The notes under the pieces: generated by a model
Told to the model about the DNA's origin: nothing
The model's input: only the letters and a program-made list of their open reading frames with translations
Databases searched by the model: none
Translations under genes and position numbers: made by a program
In this document: positions 23,176 to 37,394 of the stretch, piece after piece
Position numbering within the stretch: the stretch's first letter is position 1
Layout: every line of letters begins with the position of its first letter
Source: Quercus robur
Lineage: Eukaryota; Streptophyta; Magnoliopsida; Fagales; Fagaceae
DNA length: 64,000 nucleotides
Direction of reading: 5' to 3'
Assembly (NCBI RefSeq): GCF_932294415.1
Contig: NC_065536.1
Location: 48,829,854-48,893,853, forward strand

Positions 23176-24659
23176 TTTCCCCAAAAAAAAAAAGATTCTA
23201 ATATTTTTAACATGTTTTGATTATTATCAGTATAATCAAAAAGTATAAATAAAAGATAATTGAGAATTCTATAAATTCAAGTGTCAAAAAAAGTAAGAAA
23301 TGATGCTAAAAAAAGTAAATTGAGAGAAATTTAATAAGAAAAGTCTATAAAGTAAGAGATTAAGGAGACATTCAACCTAGTTGAGTTTATATTTGGAGAT
23401 GTAGAACCTTTAATCTTGCTTTGTTTCAACTTTTTATTTCTATTTTTTATGCATGTGTGTTACAATGCACCTCATGATAAATTTATCAATATTTACTGTT
23501 AGTTATATTGTTCTCATATTAGTCACAAGATATAGAATTAGGATGATTAATCTTGTGACTTGATTTTCCCATTTAAGGGTTTTTTTAGACTATAATTTTA
23601 AATCCAAAGCATAAGACAATGTCTAATGTTGAATTGCCCTAGCATTTTGGGATATACCTAATGCTGTGGATGGCTATTTGTAATTTTGTATTAGTCTCAT
23701 TTTCCAAACATTAGATAAAGATCATGACATTTTTTGGGAGGAAAAAAAAAAGACATATAACTTCAGTATTAAGTAATACTACAATTAAAAACTATTTTAA
23801 AATATTTTAACAAATTGTTGATATGGCCAATTTTTATTAATTTTCATCTAAATCCACTATTAACATTATTTTTTTCACTTATCACAACAGCAATCACCAC
23901 AACAACAAATTGTAAAAAGTATTGTAAAATAGTTATCTCATGCATTTTCCCTTCAGTCTTAGCTATTGTGCCCGCGGTATACAACGGTAAAACCACCAAA
24001 TTCAAAAAAAGGGAGCGGAATTCTAAAAAGCTGAAATAAAAACCGAAAGTTGTGAGCAATTTGTTAGAACAGAGAGTCCTATGGTAGCATATATAAATTC
24101 CTATAACTCAAAGGGTATCGTAAAAAAATTGTATTATTTTCTAACATTTCTGCCGTGCCTCGTGGGGAGAATCTTTTTGAAATTTTGAAATTTCATCTCT
24201 CCCTGTGACGTCAGGGCCTCCGCGAGTCAAATTCTTTGCTCAATTATTTTTGTTTTTTTTGGGTTGTGGTTGTGGGACTCGAGTTGCCTAAAATCCATCC
24301 AATGTGTCTACCACGTGTTCCATGTTTGGGTTAAAAGCCCACGCACCAAGTTTAGACATGGGTTCGAGCTGGACCATTCTGTAGGAATTCTGGTTCAGGT
24401 CACTCTATAGAGCTTTGAGACCGGCCCATTAAACTAAGTTGAGCTTCCTACAGGTATTTGTCTTGCAAAAGGTTAAAGGGTTCAGTGTACACGAGTTGGG
24501 GAAGTGGGCTTTTAACAAGTACATAAATATATTCAGGGTGGGTTAACAACAATAAAATGAAGCTCTTAACTCATAGCTGTTAACTTATGCCAAAAAGAGT
24601 TCGCATGTGAAAAGCATGTGAGTAGCAACAGTTATATAGAAGCAGTTACTTTCAGCCAA
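23176..24659. other. AT-rich intergenic DNA
   Basis: No gene or clear mobile element recognised. Composition is AT-rich, except for a moderately GC stretch near 24160-24480 that may be an old repeat. Confidence 0.5.
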
Positions 24660-24903
24660 GGATCATGGAAAGGTAGGCAATTGCAATACAACACATAGAA
24701 ATGCCAAAATCAATGTATAAATAGGAAAATGCTTCCTCGCACATGGATCATGGAAAGGTAGGCAATTGCAATACGACACATGAAAATTTCATAATCCATG
24801 TATAGGTAGGAAAATGGAAGGATCATGGAAAGGTAGGCAATTGTAATGCAACACATGGAATTGCCAAAATCCATGTATAAGTAGGAAAATGCTTCCTCAC
24901 ACA
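24660..24903 (+). repeat. Three tandem copies of an approximately 80-bp unit
   Basis: Copies start at 24660, 24745 and 24820. Each begins GGATCATGGAAAGGTAGGCA, continues with ATTGYAATRC-ACACAT, and ends AGGAAAATG with an optional CTTCCTCRCACA. Periods are 85 and 75 bp, so copy 2 has lost about 10 bp. Confidence 0.85.
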
Positions 24904-25900
24904 AGTCACACACACTCATCTATCAAATTAGAGATATTGATTCTCTCATTCCAAGCCTATGGAGGTTATCACTTCATACTTGTAAGTGTGTCATTAGCTC
25001 GCATGAATCGGGCTTGTAATTTAGGCTTTCTTAATTTCGGCATTTTAATTGTGTGACTCTTATTACGAGTAAAGTATCTTTAATTTCCTTATTTTCATTA
25101 TTAACTTGTGCTTAAAAAAAATCCTATTAAGTTAGGCTGCACCGAACCCATCCTCTTTGTGCAAAGTGACTTTCCTACTTTGAGGAGTGTTTAATCACTT
25201 TGAGTAGATTGAAAAATGGTTTGTACTAAAAAATGATGAATTAGAGAGAAACTTTGTTTCAAAACACCTAGGGGCACAAATGCAACTTTCTCTCCTCTAA
25301 AAAAAAACTAATTTAGGTCAACTTATTATGTTCCTTTTATACTCTGACAAGTAGGGCTCGAAATACATGTGTTTCACCAACTTTAACAACTTATTATTAA
25401 AAAAAATCAAGTTCCTGCAATCTTGATAAATCATAGTTTCTATCGAGGTAGTTTGACATATTGAGGTTGCTATCGAGTAGACATAAACTTCTCTTTCTTG
25501 GGTTGACCATAATTTTTTCCCAATACTCAAAACTCCATCATCAACTTTGCAAATTCAAGGTAATGTTTGTTTCTAGTTTAAATCTCAAATATGAAGCTAT
25601 ATGTGTGTGTGTATATATATATATAAAAGGTATGGAAAAAATTAAATACACCAAGAATTACATTAATGGATGAATAAAATTGATTGTTGTGTTTGCATGC
25701 TTGAATTGTTTTCATGACTTTCGTACGACTTGAAAACGTTGTATTGTTGTGAATCAAATGTAAAATGGATTTTCGAATTTTAAAAAATTATGAAAATAAG
25801 AGTTTTTAGATCAAATTCAATTGAGGTATATATATATATATATAAAAGAGATTTGTTTTGTTTTGTTAGTAAAAAAAAAAAACATTGTTGCTTTCGTTTT
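24904..25900. other. AT-rich intergenic DNA
   Basis: No gene recognised. A TA/TG microsatellite lies at 25600-25625 and another TA run at 25828-25845. Confidence 0.5.
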
Positions 25901-26371
25901 TATTTTGAGAGAGACCCACTGACTCACTAACCACATGTCCGGATTATGGTTATTTTAAAAAAGTTTAAAATTTTAGGGAGCCACAGCCCCATTGGTTTAT
26001 CTGTAATTATATCCTTACTCACAAGGATAATAGCTAGATTCTTCTAAACTTATTTATTAATTCTTACAATGTGGTTAGATATATGGAAGTCTCTATAGGT
26101 TCCACTCGCTCTTTCATACCACTTACACAAAAAAAGTAGACACTCAAAATCAAACTCAAACTATATGCATTCTTGAATTAATTTACATTCGATGATCTCC
26201 ACCAAAAGTATAGGTATAATTTTATAATGAAATTTAAGATAAAGTTGACAAAAAGTACTTATTTCTAATTAACCAATTTTAATAAAATGGCTTTATTGTT
26301 GTGAGCTGACATTGTTCTTTGACTACAGTTTCAATTTAAGATATCGATTTTTAATTTTGGGGCCTAGGTAC

Positions 26372-26403
<32 letters not shown>

Positions 26404-29400
26404 TCTAGGGGCATGACCCTTTGGTATAACTATAATTTTGTTCCTACTTAGAAGGATAGAAGCTAGATCCTTTAATATTTGTTTACATATTCTTACAAAA
26501 ATGATATGGCTAGGTATATGGATTATGCAAGGCTCCATAGGTTTAATGGGTATGTCTAAAACCCACTTACACAAAAAAGAAAAGAAAAAAGAAGATACTC
26601 AATTGTAAACAATAAGCATGCTTGAATTATTTTTACATTCAATGATTCCGTCAAAGATACAATTATCCTTTAATAATGAAATTTAATAAATTAATAAAGA
26701 AAAGTAGGTGTTACCAAATAAACTTTAATAAAGTTTATGAATTATCCTATTTAGGAAGAATTATGTATTATCTTAAATTCTGATGCTTCTAGTTTGTATT
26801 CCTTAAGGCTTTCAACTAGTACTTCACCTTTTATGTTTAGTTAATTTATGCAGATTATCCATTTTAACCACACAAAAAAAAACTTTAATAAAATAACTTT
26901 ATTGTTGCGAGTTGATATGGCCACTAAGTCACTTTAACCTCTTTGGTAATTTTTTTTTTTAAAAAAGGTGCTACCAGTCCTAGTAATTGATTATTGATAC
27001 TTTGATAGCTTTGTTGGTTAGGAATCTTTTTCTTTCGGTTTTTTTTTTTTTTTTAAAATAAATTTTTTGGTGGATTGATATTTCCCAAAAGGTTTTTCAT
27101 CAAGCCCAACTATGTTTCAGACTGGAGTATCCTTGTGTAAGGAGCCCAGCCTAAATGAATGAGCCTCAAAATTTATTCCCAATTTCACTATATATATCAC
27201 AATTTTATTTTATTTATCCAAACCCATCAAAGATGACTTGGACCAGCCCATGAGCAATTCTAGGTAAAGCGCTCAAATATCGGTGAGGGGCTGCGGGTAG
27301 GTAAGCAGGTGGGGGCAACTCAACTCATCCTATGATAAGACCTAGAAGGCGACCATATCTTTTTTCAAATACTCTCTCGGGATTCGTTTGAATTGAACTT
27401 ATTGTTGCTGAAACTGAAAACTGAAAACTGAAAACACTGTAGTAAAATAATTTTTAAATGTGTGAATAGTACCGTGGGATCCATTTTTAATATTTTTTAG
27501 TACATGAACAGTGCTGTTAACAGTAATAAACAGTGTATGAACAGTAATTTTTGTCTCCTGCACAGTGAACCATGTGAGGTTACTGTTCATGCACAGGAAA
27601 AAAAAAAAAAAAAAGTGGAAAACGTGAAACGTAGAAATGCTGGACGCAAACTCAGTTCCCAAACGCTCACTCAATCTCTGTCATTGGTTCGCAAATCCAA
27701 GGTTTTGTTTCTTTCTAGTGTAATTCTCAAATATGACTATATAAATGTTTTAATTTATTTTGGTAATATAAAAATGAAATACATCAAGAAATACATTATT
27801 CAACGAATAACATTGAGTGTTGTAGTATTATCATACTTGAATTGTTTTCATGTCTTTTTTAAGACTCGAAATTGTTGTATTGATGTTAATAGATAGTGGA
27901 TATTAAATTTGTTAAATCAATTTTTAACGAATTATAACATAGGAGTTTTTAGATTAAATTATAATTAATTCAATTGAGGTATTTAAAAAATATATAAAAG
28001 AGTTTTTTTTTTTTTTTTGGGTGTGTGGTCGTCCATAAAATAGCATTGTTGCTTTCGTTTTTATTTTGGGAGATTGCCACTAATTCACTGACCACACATC
28101 TGGGTTATGATCATTTTAAACTCTGGGTTATTTGAACTTACTTTTTGATATATATCAAAAAGTTTAAAATTCTAGGGGACCATGGCCCCTTTGTCTACTT
28201 GTAGATTTTTTCCTACTAGCAAAGATAGCAGTTAGATTCTACCAAACTTATTTACAAATTTTTACAAAAATGAAATGGATAGATACATGGAAGGCTTTAT
28301 AGGCCCGCTTGCTCTTTGATACCATTTACACAAAGAAATAGACACTCAAACTCAAATTGTATGCAGACTTGAATTGTTTTGCATTTGATGATCTCTACAA
28401 AAGTATGATAGAAAAAGTTTACATCCAAATCAATTTGGAGTAAACTTTCTTCAACCCACCACATGGAGGTTAAAAAGACCATACACATATAATTTTAGTT
28501 ATGTGACTTTTTAAATGAGTTATGTGATTTATTTAAATAATACACAACTTGTCACATAGTGGATTGGAGAAGATTCTTTCAAATTGATTTGGAAGAAACC
28601 TTACCATTTTATTATGAAATTGAAGATAAAATTGACAATAAGAAGTACAAATTGCTGACTAGTCAACTTTAATAAAATAGGCTAAATAGCTTTATAATTA
28701 TGAGCTAGCATTGTTCTTTGAGTCTACTTCCAAATTAAGATATCAATTTTCAATTATATATGAAGTTTAAAATTCCAAGGACCATGACCCCTTGGTTTAA
28801 CTATAATTTTGCTCCTACTTTTACAAGGCTAATAGGTACATCCTTCAAAACTTATTTACAAAATCTTACAAAAGTGATATGGTAGATATATGGAAAAATT
28901 TTGTTCCTACTTACAAGGCTAATAGCAACATCCTTCAAAACATGATTATAAAATATTACAAAAGTAATGTAGATATATGGAAGATTCTATATGCTTTATT
29001 GAGCTGTCTAATACCACTTAAACAAAAAGAGAGACTCAAATTCAAACTATAAGCATAATTAAACTACTATTTAATATTCAATGACTTCCATTAAAGATAT
29101 AGTTATCATTTTATAACAAATTTTAAGGTAGGTTAATAAAAAAAGTAACCATTAGCTAGTTGATCAGCTTTAATAAAGTAACTTTATGGTTGTGAGTTCA
29201 CGCTCACTTTACCTTTTGGGAAGAAAAAAAAAGGCCACTAATCCAAATAGTTAACACTTTGGTAAATTATTTGGCTATGAATATATACATGTGTGGAGAT
29301 TTTTCATCAAGCCAGACTATATTTCGAACTGGATTGAGTTAGGTTAAGCTGGTGGTTGAACCGTTGAAGTCTCATTGTGAGAAGCTTGGCCCAACCTAAA

Positions 29401-30350
29401 TGAATGAGCCTCAAAATTTATTCCCAAATATGACAATTTTTATTTGTTTAAACTCCAAACCCTTCAAAGATGACTCGGACCAGCCCATGAGCATGTCATG
29501 GTCAAGCACTCAGTGAAGGGCTGCGAGGAAGCTGGTGGGGGCAATTCTTTTTGCAAAGTTATTTGTGAGCCATACAATATTCCCCGTGCATTTGGATCTC
29601 CAAATAAATGAGTTTAACACTTTGAACATTCTAAATCCAGCGTATTCTTTTAACAAAAAAGCAAAATCTTATTTACAAAATCTTACAAAAGTGATATGGC
29701 TAGATATATGGAAGATTGTATAGACTTTATCGAGCTGTCTAACACCACTTACACAAAAAGAGAGACACTCAAATTCAACTATTTTATATTCAATAACTTT
29801 CACGAGCGATATTGTTATCATTTTATAATAAAATTTAAGTTAAAGTTGATAAAAAAGTAGTCGTAGATGTTAGTTGACCAATTTTAATAAAGTAAATTAT
29901 TATAAGCTCAAGGGACCCACCAAATTCTACACTTTGGTAAATTATTGGCTTGGAATATATGTGTGTGAAGATTTTTTTTTTTTTTTTTTTTTAATCAAGC
30001 AAGGTTATATTTCGAACTGGATTGAGTTAGGTTAAGTTGGTGGTTAGTCTTCTTGTGAGAAGCTTGGCCCAACCTAAATGAATGAGCCTCAAAATTGATT
30101 CCCAAATATGAAAATTTTTATTTGTTTAAAATCCAAACCCATCAATGATGACTCGGAGCAGCCCATGAGCTAGGTCATGGTCAAGCACTCAGTGAGGGGC
30201 TGCGAGTAGGTAAACAGGTGGGGGCAATTCTTTTCGCAAAGTTATTTGTGAATACAATATTCCCCATGCATTTGGATCTCCAAAAAATGAGTTTAACACT
30301 TTGAACATTCGAAATCCAGCATATTCTTTTAACAAAAAAGCAACCCAAAA
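25900..30350 (+). repeat. Field of decayed tandem segmental repeats
   Basis: Several diverged copies of one sequence lie head to tail. The clearest pair is about 28970-29658 and 29659-30343. Both contain TTTCGAACTGGATTGAGTTA, GCTTGGCCCAACCTAAATGA, CCCATGAGC and GGTGGGGGCAATTC, and they end CTTTTAACAAAAAAGCAA. An older copy at about 26430-27320 keeps AATGAATGAGCCTCAAAATT and GACCAGCCCATGAGCAA. The upstream parts (TTACAAAAGTGATATGG, CACTTACACAAAA) recur near 26060, 26500, 28260, 28870 and 29680. I see no coding capacity or LTR ends, so the origin of the unit is unknown. Confidence 0.75.
27378..27672. mobile_element. MITE-like element (hAT-like ends)
   Basis: The left end GATTCGTTTGAATTGAACTT and the inverted right end GAGCGTTTGGGAACTGAGTT are similar. 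Inside are CTGAAAACTGAAAAC repeats and several AACAGTG/ACAGTAA words. It interrupts the repeat field at 25900-30350. A related sequence lies at about 37395-37612. No target duplication was confirmed. Confidence 0.45.
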
Positions 30351-31866
30351 AAAAAAAAAAAAAAAAAAATCCAGTACATAACATATTTGATATTTGATAG
30401 TACAACATTTAAAAAAAGAAAATAATTTACAAAAAGCAATAAATGAAAGCCAACATTCTCATTTTACGTCGCATTTGTGGATTGTTTTATCAATAACTAC
30501 ATGGCGACACGTTGAAAGGACATCTAGCTTTGGGAGATGCTGGCGGGTCCCAACTCAATCAGGGTTTAGATTTGTGGAGCATTAACATGTTATTGGAAGT
30601 GTGTGTCTATGTGCAAATACTAAAGGCTAAATGCTTTGCCTTCGATGCTGAAAGGAAAGAAAGAAAGAACAACAACCAAAAAAAAAAGTTTGAGAGATTT
30701 GGATCTAAAAAAGCCAAAACTTTTGGGGCATGCGTTACATGTCTTTACCATTATATACAAGTTTAAGGAACAAGGCTAGTTCAAAAGAGTTTATATCTCA
30801 ACCATGCCATATGTATATATTTTTTTAATTTCTCGTACTTAGAATCTAGTGATTTGTAATTAAGTCCTTGTGGGGCTTCTTAATGTACCCATTGAAAAAT
30901 AAAAGAGAGAAAATAAAAAAAATGTGTTGCGTCTATGTTGATCTGTTGTGACAACAAATGATTTTTAATCCTCTCTTGTCATCTGTACGAAAAGTAACTT
31001 CAAGAAACACTTTGATTAGCCGAGAAAAAAATAGATCATCTTTTGGTTACAGGAATTAGCAATCGCATAGACAACTTTATGAAAAGAAAAGCAAAAGAAA
31101 AAGACATGAGGTTACATGTTTTTAATGGGGGCTATATATAGCTTGAAATATCATTGCAAAAGTTGAATTAGGAACAAATAAAGGCAGGTTTACTTGGAGT
31201 TTACTTTCAATTCCAAGCCGTAATAATGACATAAAAAACAGCACCTCTTGTTATGTTTATTAAAGCATAAAACACTGGGTTAGTAGTGGGACTTAGCTGG
31301 CAAAAATCATTACCGGGTGCTACTTTTGTTTGCTCCTAAAGGCTAACTTTATTCTTACCATATCATTTCGGAAAACGATTTTGATGTAATCCCCTGATTT
31401 AATTTGCAAATAGACAGAAGTTATCTAAAAATGCAATTATAAAAGTACTACTACAGTAATACTTGTCCAAATGGTAAAAAGAGTCTTCATCATCATTCAT
31501 TTTCCACTAAGAAGTCAGTACCATATTGTTATCGATTGAACTGGAGAAATATATTGTACTGACCTTTAAATTGATACTGGTGCTTCTTTAAAATATACCA
31601 GAAAAAATATTGGGTTGTACTGACCTACATCGAACATATTTTGGTTGTTTCGGTTGGTATAATTAAAAAAATTTCAAAATTGATTAAAAAAAAAAAACAT
31701 GTTATTTAAACTAATATGTTGGTTAATGTTCTTAGACTAATATTTAGGCTTATAAAATATGTGGATTTTAAATTTTTTGTTGATAAACATAAAAATTAAT
31801 AAATGAATATAATCATATATTTATGCATAGGAATATATAAAGAACGGTAATCCCAAAAAATGTACA
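30350..31866. other. Intergenic DNA, no gene seen
   Basis: AT-rich with an A run at 30348-30369. Open frames at 30394-30766 have no recognisable domain or family resemblance and are left uncalled. Confidence 0.5.
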
Positions 31867-32651
31867 CAGGGACGGATCTAGGATTTTAAGCTAGCGGGGG
31901 GCCAGAGTAAAAAAAAAAAAAAAAAACTCCAAATAGGCATCCATATAGTGTTAAAAAATTATAATTACACAAAATCATTATTTCTAAATACATTAAAATG
32001 TAATCATCTACTAACAAAAACAAAAAAAAAATATGTTTTTTTTTTTTTAATGCTAGAATGGCTAGGATTTTTTTTTTTTTTTTTTTTTGAAGTTAGAGCA
32101 TTCACAATGGTGGTGCTAAACATTTTAGCTTTTAGTACCTTAAAAAGCTATTTTATTTATTTTACCACCTCACTTTACAATACACCCAATATCAAATGTT
32201 CTATTTTTTTTTATCACTTCATTTAAAATGATATAAAAAACTTATTAAAATAATAAAAGAAGATAGAGAATTTGAGTTTTTTAATTGAAGGAAGTGATAT
32301 AATTTTAATAAAATATTGTATTTTATTTTTAACAACTTGTTACAGTTAACTAGTATTTATACCTGTTTATTGTAGTTGCAAAAAATTTAGCTTTAACTTC
32401 TCCTATAACACATGATTTTTTGGTTCTTTGGTGGTAAAATAATTTTTTTGCTAAAATACAATCACTATTGTGAATGTTTTATTTGTTTTTGTTAAGTTTT
32501 TGGGTTAGACTAGCTAGGTTGATTGGGAAAAAGGGGGCCTATGGTTTTGGAAGGGGCCCAACTACAAAAATAAAATATATAATAACCATAAAAAATAAAT
32601 AAATAAATTTGGACCTAGGGGGGCCCGGGCCCCCACTTAGGTCTGTCCCTG
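31867..32651. mobile_element. Non-autonomous hAT-like element with a nested Tourist-like MITE
   Basis: The left end CAGGGACGGATCTAGG and the inverted right end CAGGGACAGACCTAAG match well and have the CAGGG start typical of plant hAT elements. Flanks are TGTACA and TATACA; a clean 8-bp duplication is not seen. Inside, about 32096-32479 is bounded by GAGCATTCACAATGGTGG and an inverted AAACATTCACAATAGTG, which looks like a PIF/Harbinger-type MITE inserted into it. There is no transposase. Confidence 0.6.
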
Positions 32652-33739
32652 TATACACCGGTATTGAAATATTTTATTCTTTTGTCCAAACCGAAATGGT
32701 CTTCAATACAAAATTAACTCTTGATTTTTCATGGAGTAATCAATTATTAGTTTAGGTGGAGGTGAAAAATGTAAAACTCATTGACTATCAATTACGCCAA
32801 TGAGTTGCACTCATTTAGTGAATAGATTTTGTAAGTTTGGATTCCTTAATTTATTGTTTTTTTTTTTCCAAAAAGGAAAATTATTGATGTGTGTAAGTGA
32901 TACCTCCTCAGTCCTCACCTGTTAAATGTGGAGTCAGTGGATAAAGTCCATCCCTTGATGGGATCTAGCAGCAAAAAACAATACACCAATAGCCTTTGTT
33001 AGTTGGTAAAAAAAGATTATTCCCGAAAGAATTAACAAAACAAAGAACATTTGAACTCCAATCTAATTCCTTGACAACCATGACTTTCGGTTTCTTTTTG
33101 GATGATATAAAGAATTGATTGCTACTAAAAGATTAAACAAAACAAAGCACCTTTCAGCTCCATTCTAATTGCGGTATGATGTCAACAAGGATTCCAGTAG
33201 AAGCTGCTTAATTTGTATGAAAATACTATAGAAGCTTAAGCAATAAGCACTGTGCTTGAATTCAGGATATAAATGTTGGACTTTGAATTTATATTTGAAA
33301 TCTAATATTTGTTTTAATTTTTTTTTTTTTTTGAGAAACAATATTTGTTTTAATTTATGTAAAGGAATGTAATATCTGAGATTACGTTTGTCTTTCTTTG
33401 GACTAATCATATGGAATTAGATGACAATAAAACAAGTAGACCTCCGAGTCTTCTTTTTTGCTGAACTTGATTGAATCAGTTGAACCATACCATTTCAGAT
33501 GCTACGTACATAAACTCAAGCAACTTCATTAAGTAATTCAACAAAAGCTTACAATGTCCACGGGACACTACTGAACTTACATTACATTTTTTTTTTTTTT
33601 TTGAGGTTTGTAGGTTCAGTTCAGTGCCCCCCAAAAACTTAACTCAAGACACACAAATATTGGACATACTACATACTTAATCACACCTTTTTTTTTTTAA
33701 ATGTACAAAGTTCAAATTACATTCACTAGCTTCATGAGC
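32652..33739. other. Intergenic DNA and likely CYP78A 3' region
   Basis: AT-rich with poly-T runs (33318-33330, 33588-33602). No gene recognised. The 3' UTR of the P450 gene presumably occupies the last few hundred bases. Confidence 0.5.
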
Positions 33740-36700
33740 TCATAATCCCACACACCGATGAACCACGCGACACGCCAGCGGCTTCTTCATTTCGAGAGAG
33801 AGGTTCAAGCATTCAGAAAGATCAACCGGCTGTGCCGGAAGCCACCTATATTGGTGGAGAAGCCTTCCAAGCCACAAGTGCACCGTGGCTAAGCCTAATG
33901 CCTTGCCAGGGCATGCCCTGCGGCCAGACCCAAATGGTGCAAGCCTCAAATCAGAGCCCATAATAGACACATCCTCTTCAATAAACCTTTCGGGCTTGAA
34001 GGCCCATGGGTCCTTCCAAATAGTTGAGTCATGGGTTATGGCCCACATGTTGACCATTGCTGTTGTGCCAGCTGGCACAAAGACCTTTCCAACGTGGACA
34101 TCATGGACAGCAAGGCGGGCCCACGAGAGTAATGGGCCCGGAGGGTGCATACGAAGAACTTCCTTCACTATGGCTTGGAGGTAAGGTAGATTTTGTATGT
34201 CAGAGTCTTGCACGTGCCTGTGATTTCCAACGCACGTGTCAAGCTCATGCTGTGCTTTTGCCTGAATGTCTTGGTGCAAAACCATCCTTGCCATAATCCA
34301 CTCCAGAAGTATAGCAACAGTATCAGTTCCTCTAAAAATCATTTCCTGAAAAAAAAAATGGATATATAGTATAAGATCATAAAGAGTGCACAAAATTAAT
34401 ATCTTTATTTGCATGTAAAAAATATTCGCAGTCCCAAATAATATAATATATAGTTTATATGTGTCACAAGAGAAAGAATTTTTTTTTTTTTTTTTGATAT
34501 GTCACAAGAGAAAGAATGTTGAACGTGGAAAGTGGAACCCACATCCACAAGGCACTATAATATAGTAAATCCCCAAAAAAAATAGTTATTTTAATTTGTT
34601 GATGATCTAGCTGGGCTTAAAAGGACGACCCAGTACCCACAAGCCAAGTTTTGATGTCAGATTTTTTATCAGTTATTGCTATATATAGTTCAACCTAAAA
34701 ATGAGAAGGAAAAACCCCAAAATGGAAGAATTGGATTACAACTTACCAGACAATCTAATATGTAAGTATGAGATAACGCACACTATAAAATAACATAAAG
34801 AAAAGTTAAAAGCTAACGAAGTGTACCACGACAAAATATTATATATGACTCTTATAGCTAGATTGCAATACTTTTAGTCAACTACCAATCATATGCACAG
34901 TGTTTGGTAATGGCGTCATGTCACAAACTCATAATCATTGTGCCCGAATCTAAAAAGCCAACTTTCATTGCTCAATATTGATATGGACTACATGAATCGA
35001 CAGATTTAAGGTTCTACAAAAAGTTTTTGTAAAACGATAACTAGGGAATAAATATGAAATTTCTCAAATATCTTTAATTTTATCCCCCCCCCCCCCAAAA
35101 AAAAAAAAAAAACTGTCAACCTAGCTGAGAAGGAAATTGAAATTCCAAGCAATATCACGAGGAGAATATATAATAAAAGCGAAAAGAGAATAAATCTTAT
35201 GTTAGCAAAAAAGAGAATAAATCTTAGAACAATCAAAATTAAAGATGGAAAAACATATAGGAATAAAACAAAGATTTTAATTGCTCAAAAAAAAAAAAAA
35301 AACAAAGATTTTAACTTTGATTCCTTATTGAGTACTATTTAATATTTATGTAACTAAGTTTTGTTATTGTATACTTGGGAAGTAAAGTATGCAACAATAT
35401 TTAGAAAATTTCTTTTATGAATTTGTTATGAATAACATCCTTTTGAATTCTTATATATGAGATCTTCATATAAAACAAACATTATAGTTGTACACCAATC
35501 TTCATAAATTAATATGGATGATTTAGATTATTATAGCTTTTAAGTGGAGTTTGTAATATGCTTTTGTGTTATAATTTTATTCTCTATTTTTGTGTTTATG
35601 TTTATTTGTTTCTCAAAAAGAGAAGAATGATGATCTAGATTATCATATCATGTTAAAACTTGTTGCTATGAAGGAGGATAATTACTAATTAATTTCTTTA
35701 TCTTATGGGATTTTTTTTTTCCAATAATTGGATGATAGGGGATTCAAATTCAGATTTTCCTATGAGTTTTGGGTATACATATTTTATTGAATTATTAGTT
35801 ATATATATATGTGTGTGTATTTTTTACATATAATTTATATATTTTGGTTTAAAACAACAAAGGATTATTAATAAAACTGTAAAGATGTAATGATTTTCCT
35901 AAAATATTCTTAACTTTATATTAGCTAGAAATGACAAGAATAATATATGAAATAGGAAATTAAACACAATCTTCATCATCGCCTATTATAACACTGAGTG
36001 AAGATAATATTTAGCCCAAAAAATATCATATCATAACATCAACCCTGTCCCATATCCTAACCCACTCACCACCAGAGTGTGACAAGTGTATGCATGCGTG
36101 TGATACAGTGTATGGTGAGAAAGAGAGTCCTTACCCACAAGACAGCAACCATGTCTGAGTCACTGAGTTGATCCTCCATAGGCAAAGACAACAAAGAACT
36201 AAGCAAATCATTACCACTACTGAACTCTCCAGCTCTTTTTCTCTCTTTAATCATCTTCCCCACAACACTATTAACCTGACCAGCCAATCTATGACACCTT
36301 CTCTTCACCCCAGAAAAGTCCAAAAACCTTAGTGGAAAATAGTCCTCCCAATTGTATTTTGCAATAAGATCATACCCTTCTCTAACCATATCACCCAACT
36401 CCTCTCTTTCTAGCTCCACACAACTTCCAAACACACTCTCTAATATGTTACTTAGAGAACCCTTTTGCAATATGCCTCTCAATTCCACAACCCCTCTCAA
36501 TTTCATCTCCTTCAACACTCCCCCCAACATTTCATTAGCCACACGTTGCCTCAGTCCCTCTAGGCTCGAAATTCTCCTAGGTGAGAACATGTAATTTGCA
36601 GCAAGTCTACGAAGGTGGCGCCAGTAGTTATCGTAGGGAGCGAACCCAATGGCACGCTCAAACATTAGCAAACGAGCTGAAACTTTTACAGGTCGGTCTG

Positions 36701-37076
36701 AAAAGGAAGACCCACATAGGATTTCCTTAGCAGTATCAGGATCGCTGCTTATGATTGCACGTGTGGTTCCAAGACTAAATGCCATGAGCCTAGTTGCGCC
36801 ATATGATGAAGCCATGGCAGCTAGTTTGCGATGAGCAAGAGCACCCATTTGGTCAGGTAAAGTGCCCAGTATAGGCCAGCCACTTGGACCATTCAGTTTG
36901 GGAGAGTTTTGGTTATGGTTTCTCCATGCAAAGCCTCCAGGGACAAGCCAATAGTTCAGAAGGATAGCTAAGAGAAACAAAAAGGGAAATAGTAGAGTGA
37001 AAGGCCATGGAGTTTGGTGTGTGGCTCCAATACAAAGCAGTAAAAGAGAGAGGTTGGCTATACTTAAGGACTTCAT
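33740..37076 (-). CDS. Cytochrome P450, CYP78A family
   Basis: There are two exons, 36135-37076 (314 codons) and 33740-34345 (201 codons plus stop), in phase 0 with GTAAGG and CAG borders, giving 515 residues. That is normal for the plant-specific CYP78A family. The amino terminus is a hydrophobic ER anchor ([19 protein letters not shown]), followed by the hinge [14 protein letters not shown] see C-helix [10 protein letters not shown]-helix FRGTDTVA (GTDT at 320-323), ExxR as [10 protein letters not shown] (376-379), PERF (432-435) and the haem loop [14 protein letters not shown] with Cys459. CYP78A members such as KLUH promote organ growth non-cell-autonomously; their substrate is not settled. 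Which CYP78A subgroup this is cannot be fixed by eye. The 1.8-kb intron is AT-rich with a C run near 35087. No damage is seen. Confidence 0.95.
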
Positions 37077-37394
37077 ATCTTTTTTTTTTTTCCAAAACCG
37101 AAAGAGGGATTTGGAAATGGTAATTGAGAAAAGATAGAAAGCTAGTGATATTGTATTAGAGATAGACGTCTGTCGTGTGAGGATTGCATGTGTGGGTGAC
37201 TTGAATATATAGCATGTGGAAAGTGATTCTGGTTCAAGTTTTGGTCATTTTTGCTAACCATGGTTAAAGACTTAAGAGTAATTCGAGCAGCTCATGTGGG
37301 CCTTCTCCAAGCCCATTGGAGAAAAGCACGGACTTCATCATTGCGAGCACGTATAAGCACTTGCATCAGCTTGCATACGGTGTACGGACTATTG
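37077..37394. promoter_or_regulatory. CYP78A upstream region
   Basis: This is the 5' flank of the P450 gene. On the minus strand a CTATATATTC box lies near 37205-37214, about 130 bases upstream of the start codon, a plausible TATA box. No other element can be supported by eye. Confidence 0.4.

Noticed and set aside
22916..23201. Three overlapping open frames of 75-89 codons
   Set aside because: They lie within or across the edge of the solo LTR at 22391-23170 and mirror similar frames in related LTRs.
31867..32651. 8-bp hAT target duplication
   Set aside because: Flanks AATGTACA and TATACACC do not match as direct 8-mers; only an approximate TGTACA/TATACA similarity is seen, so the duplication is not claimed.
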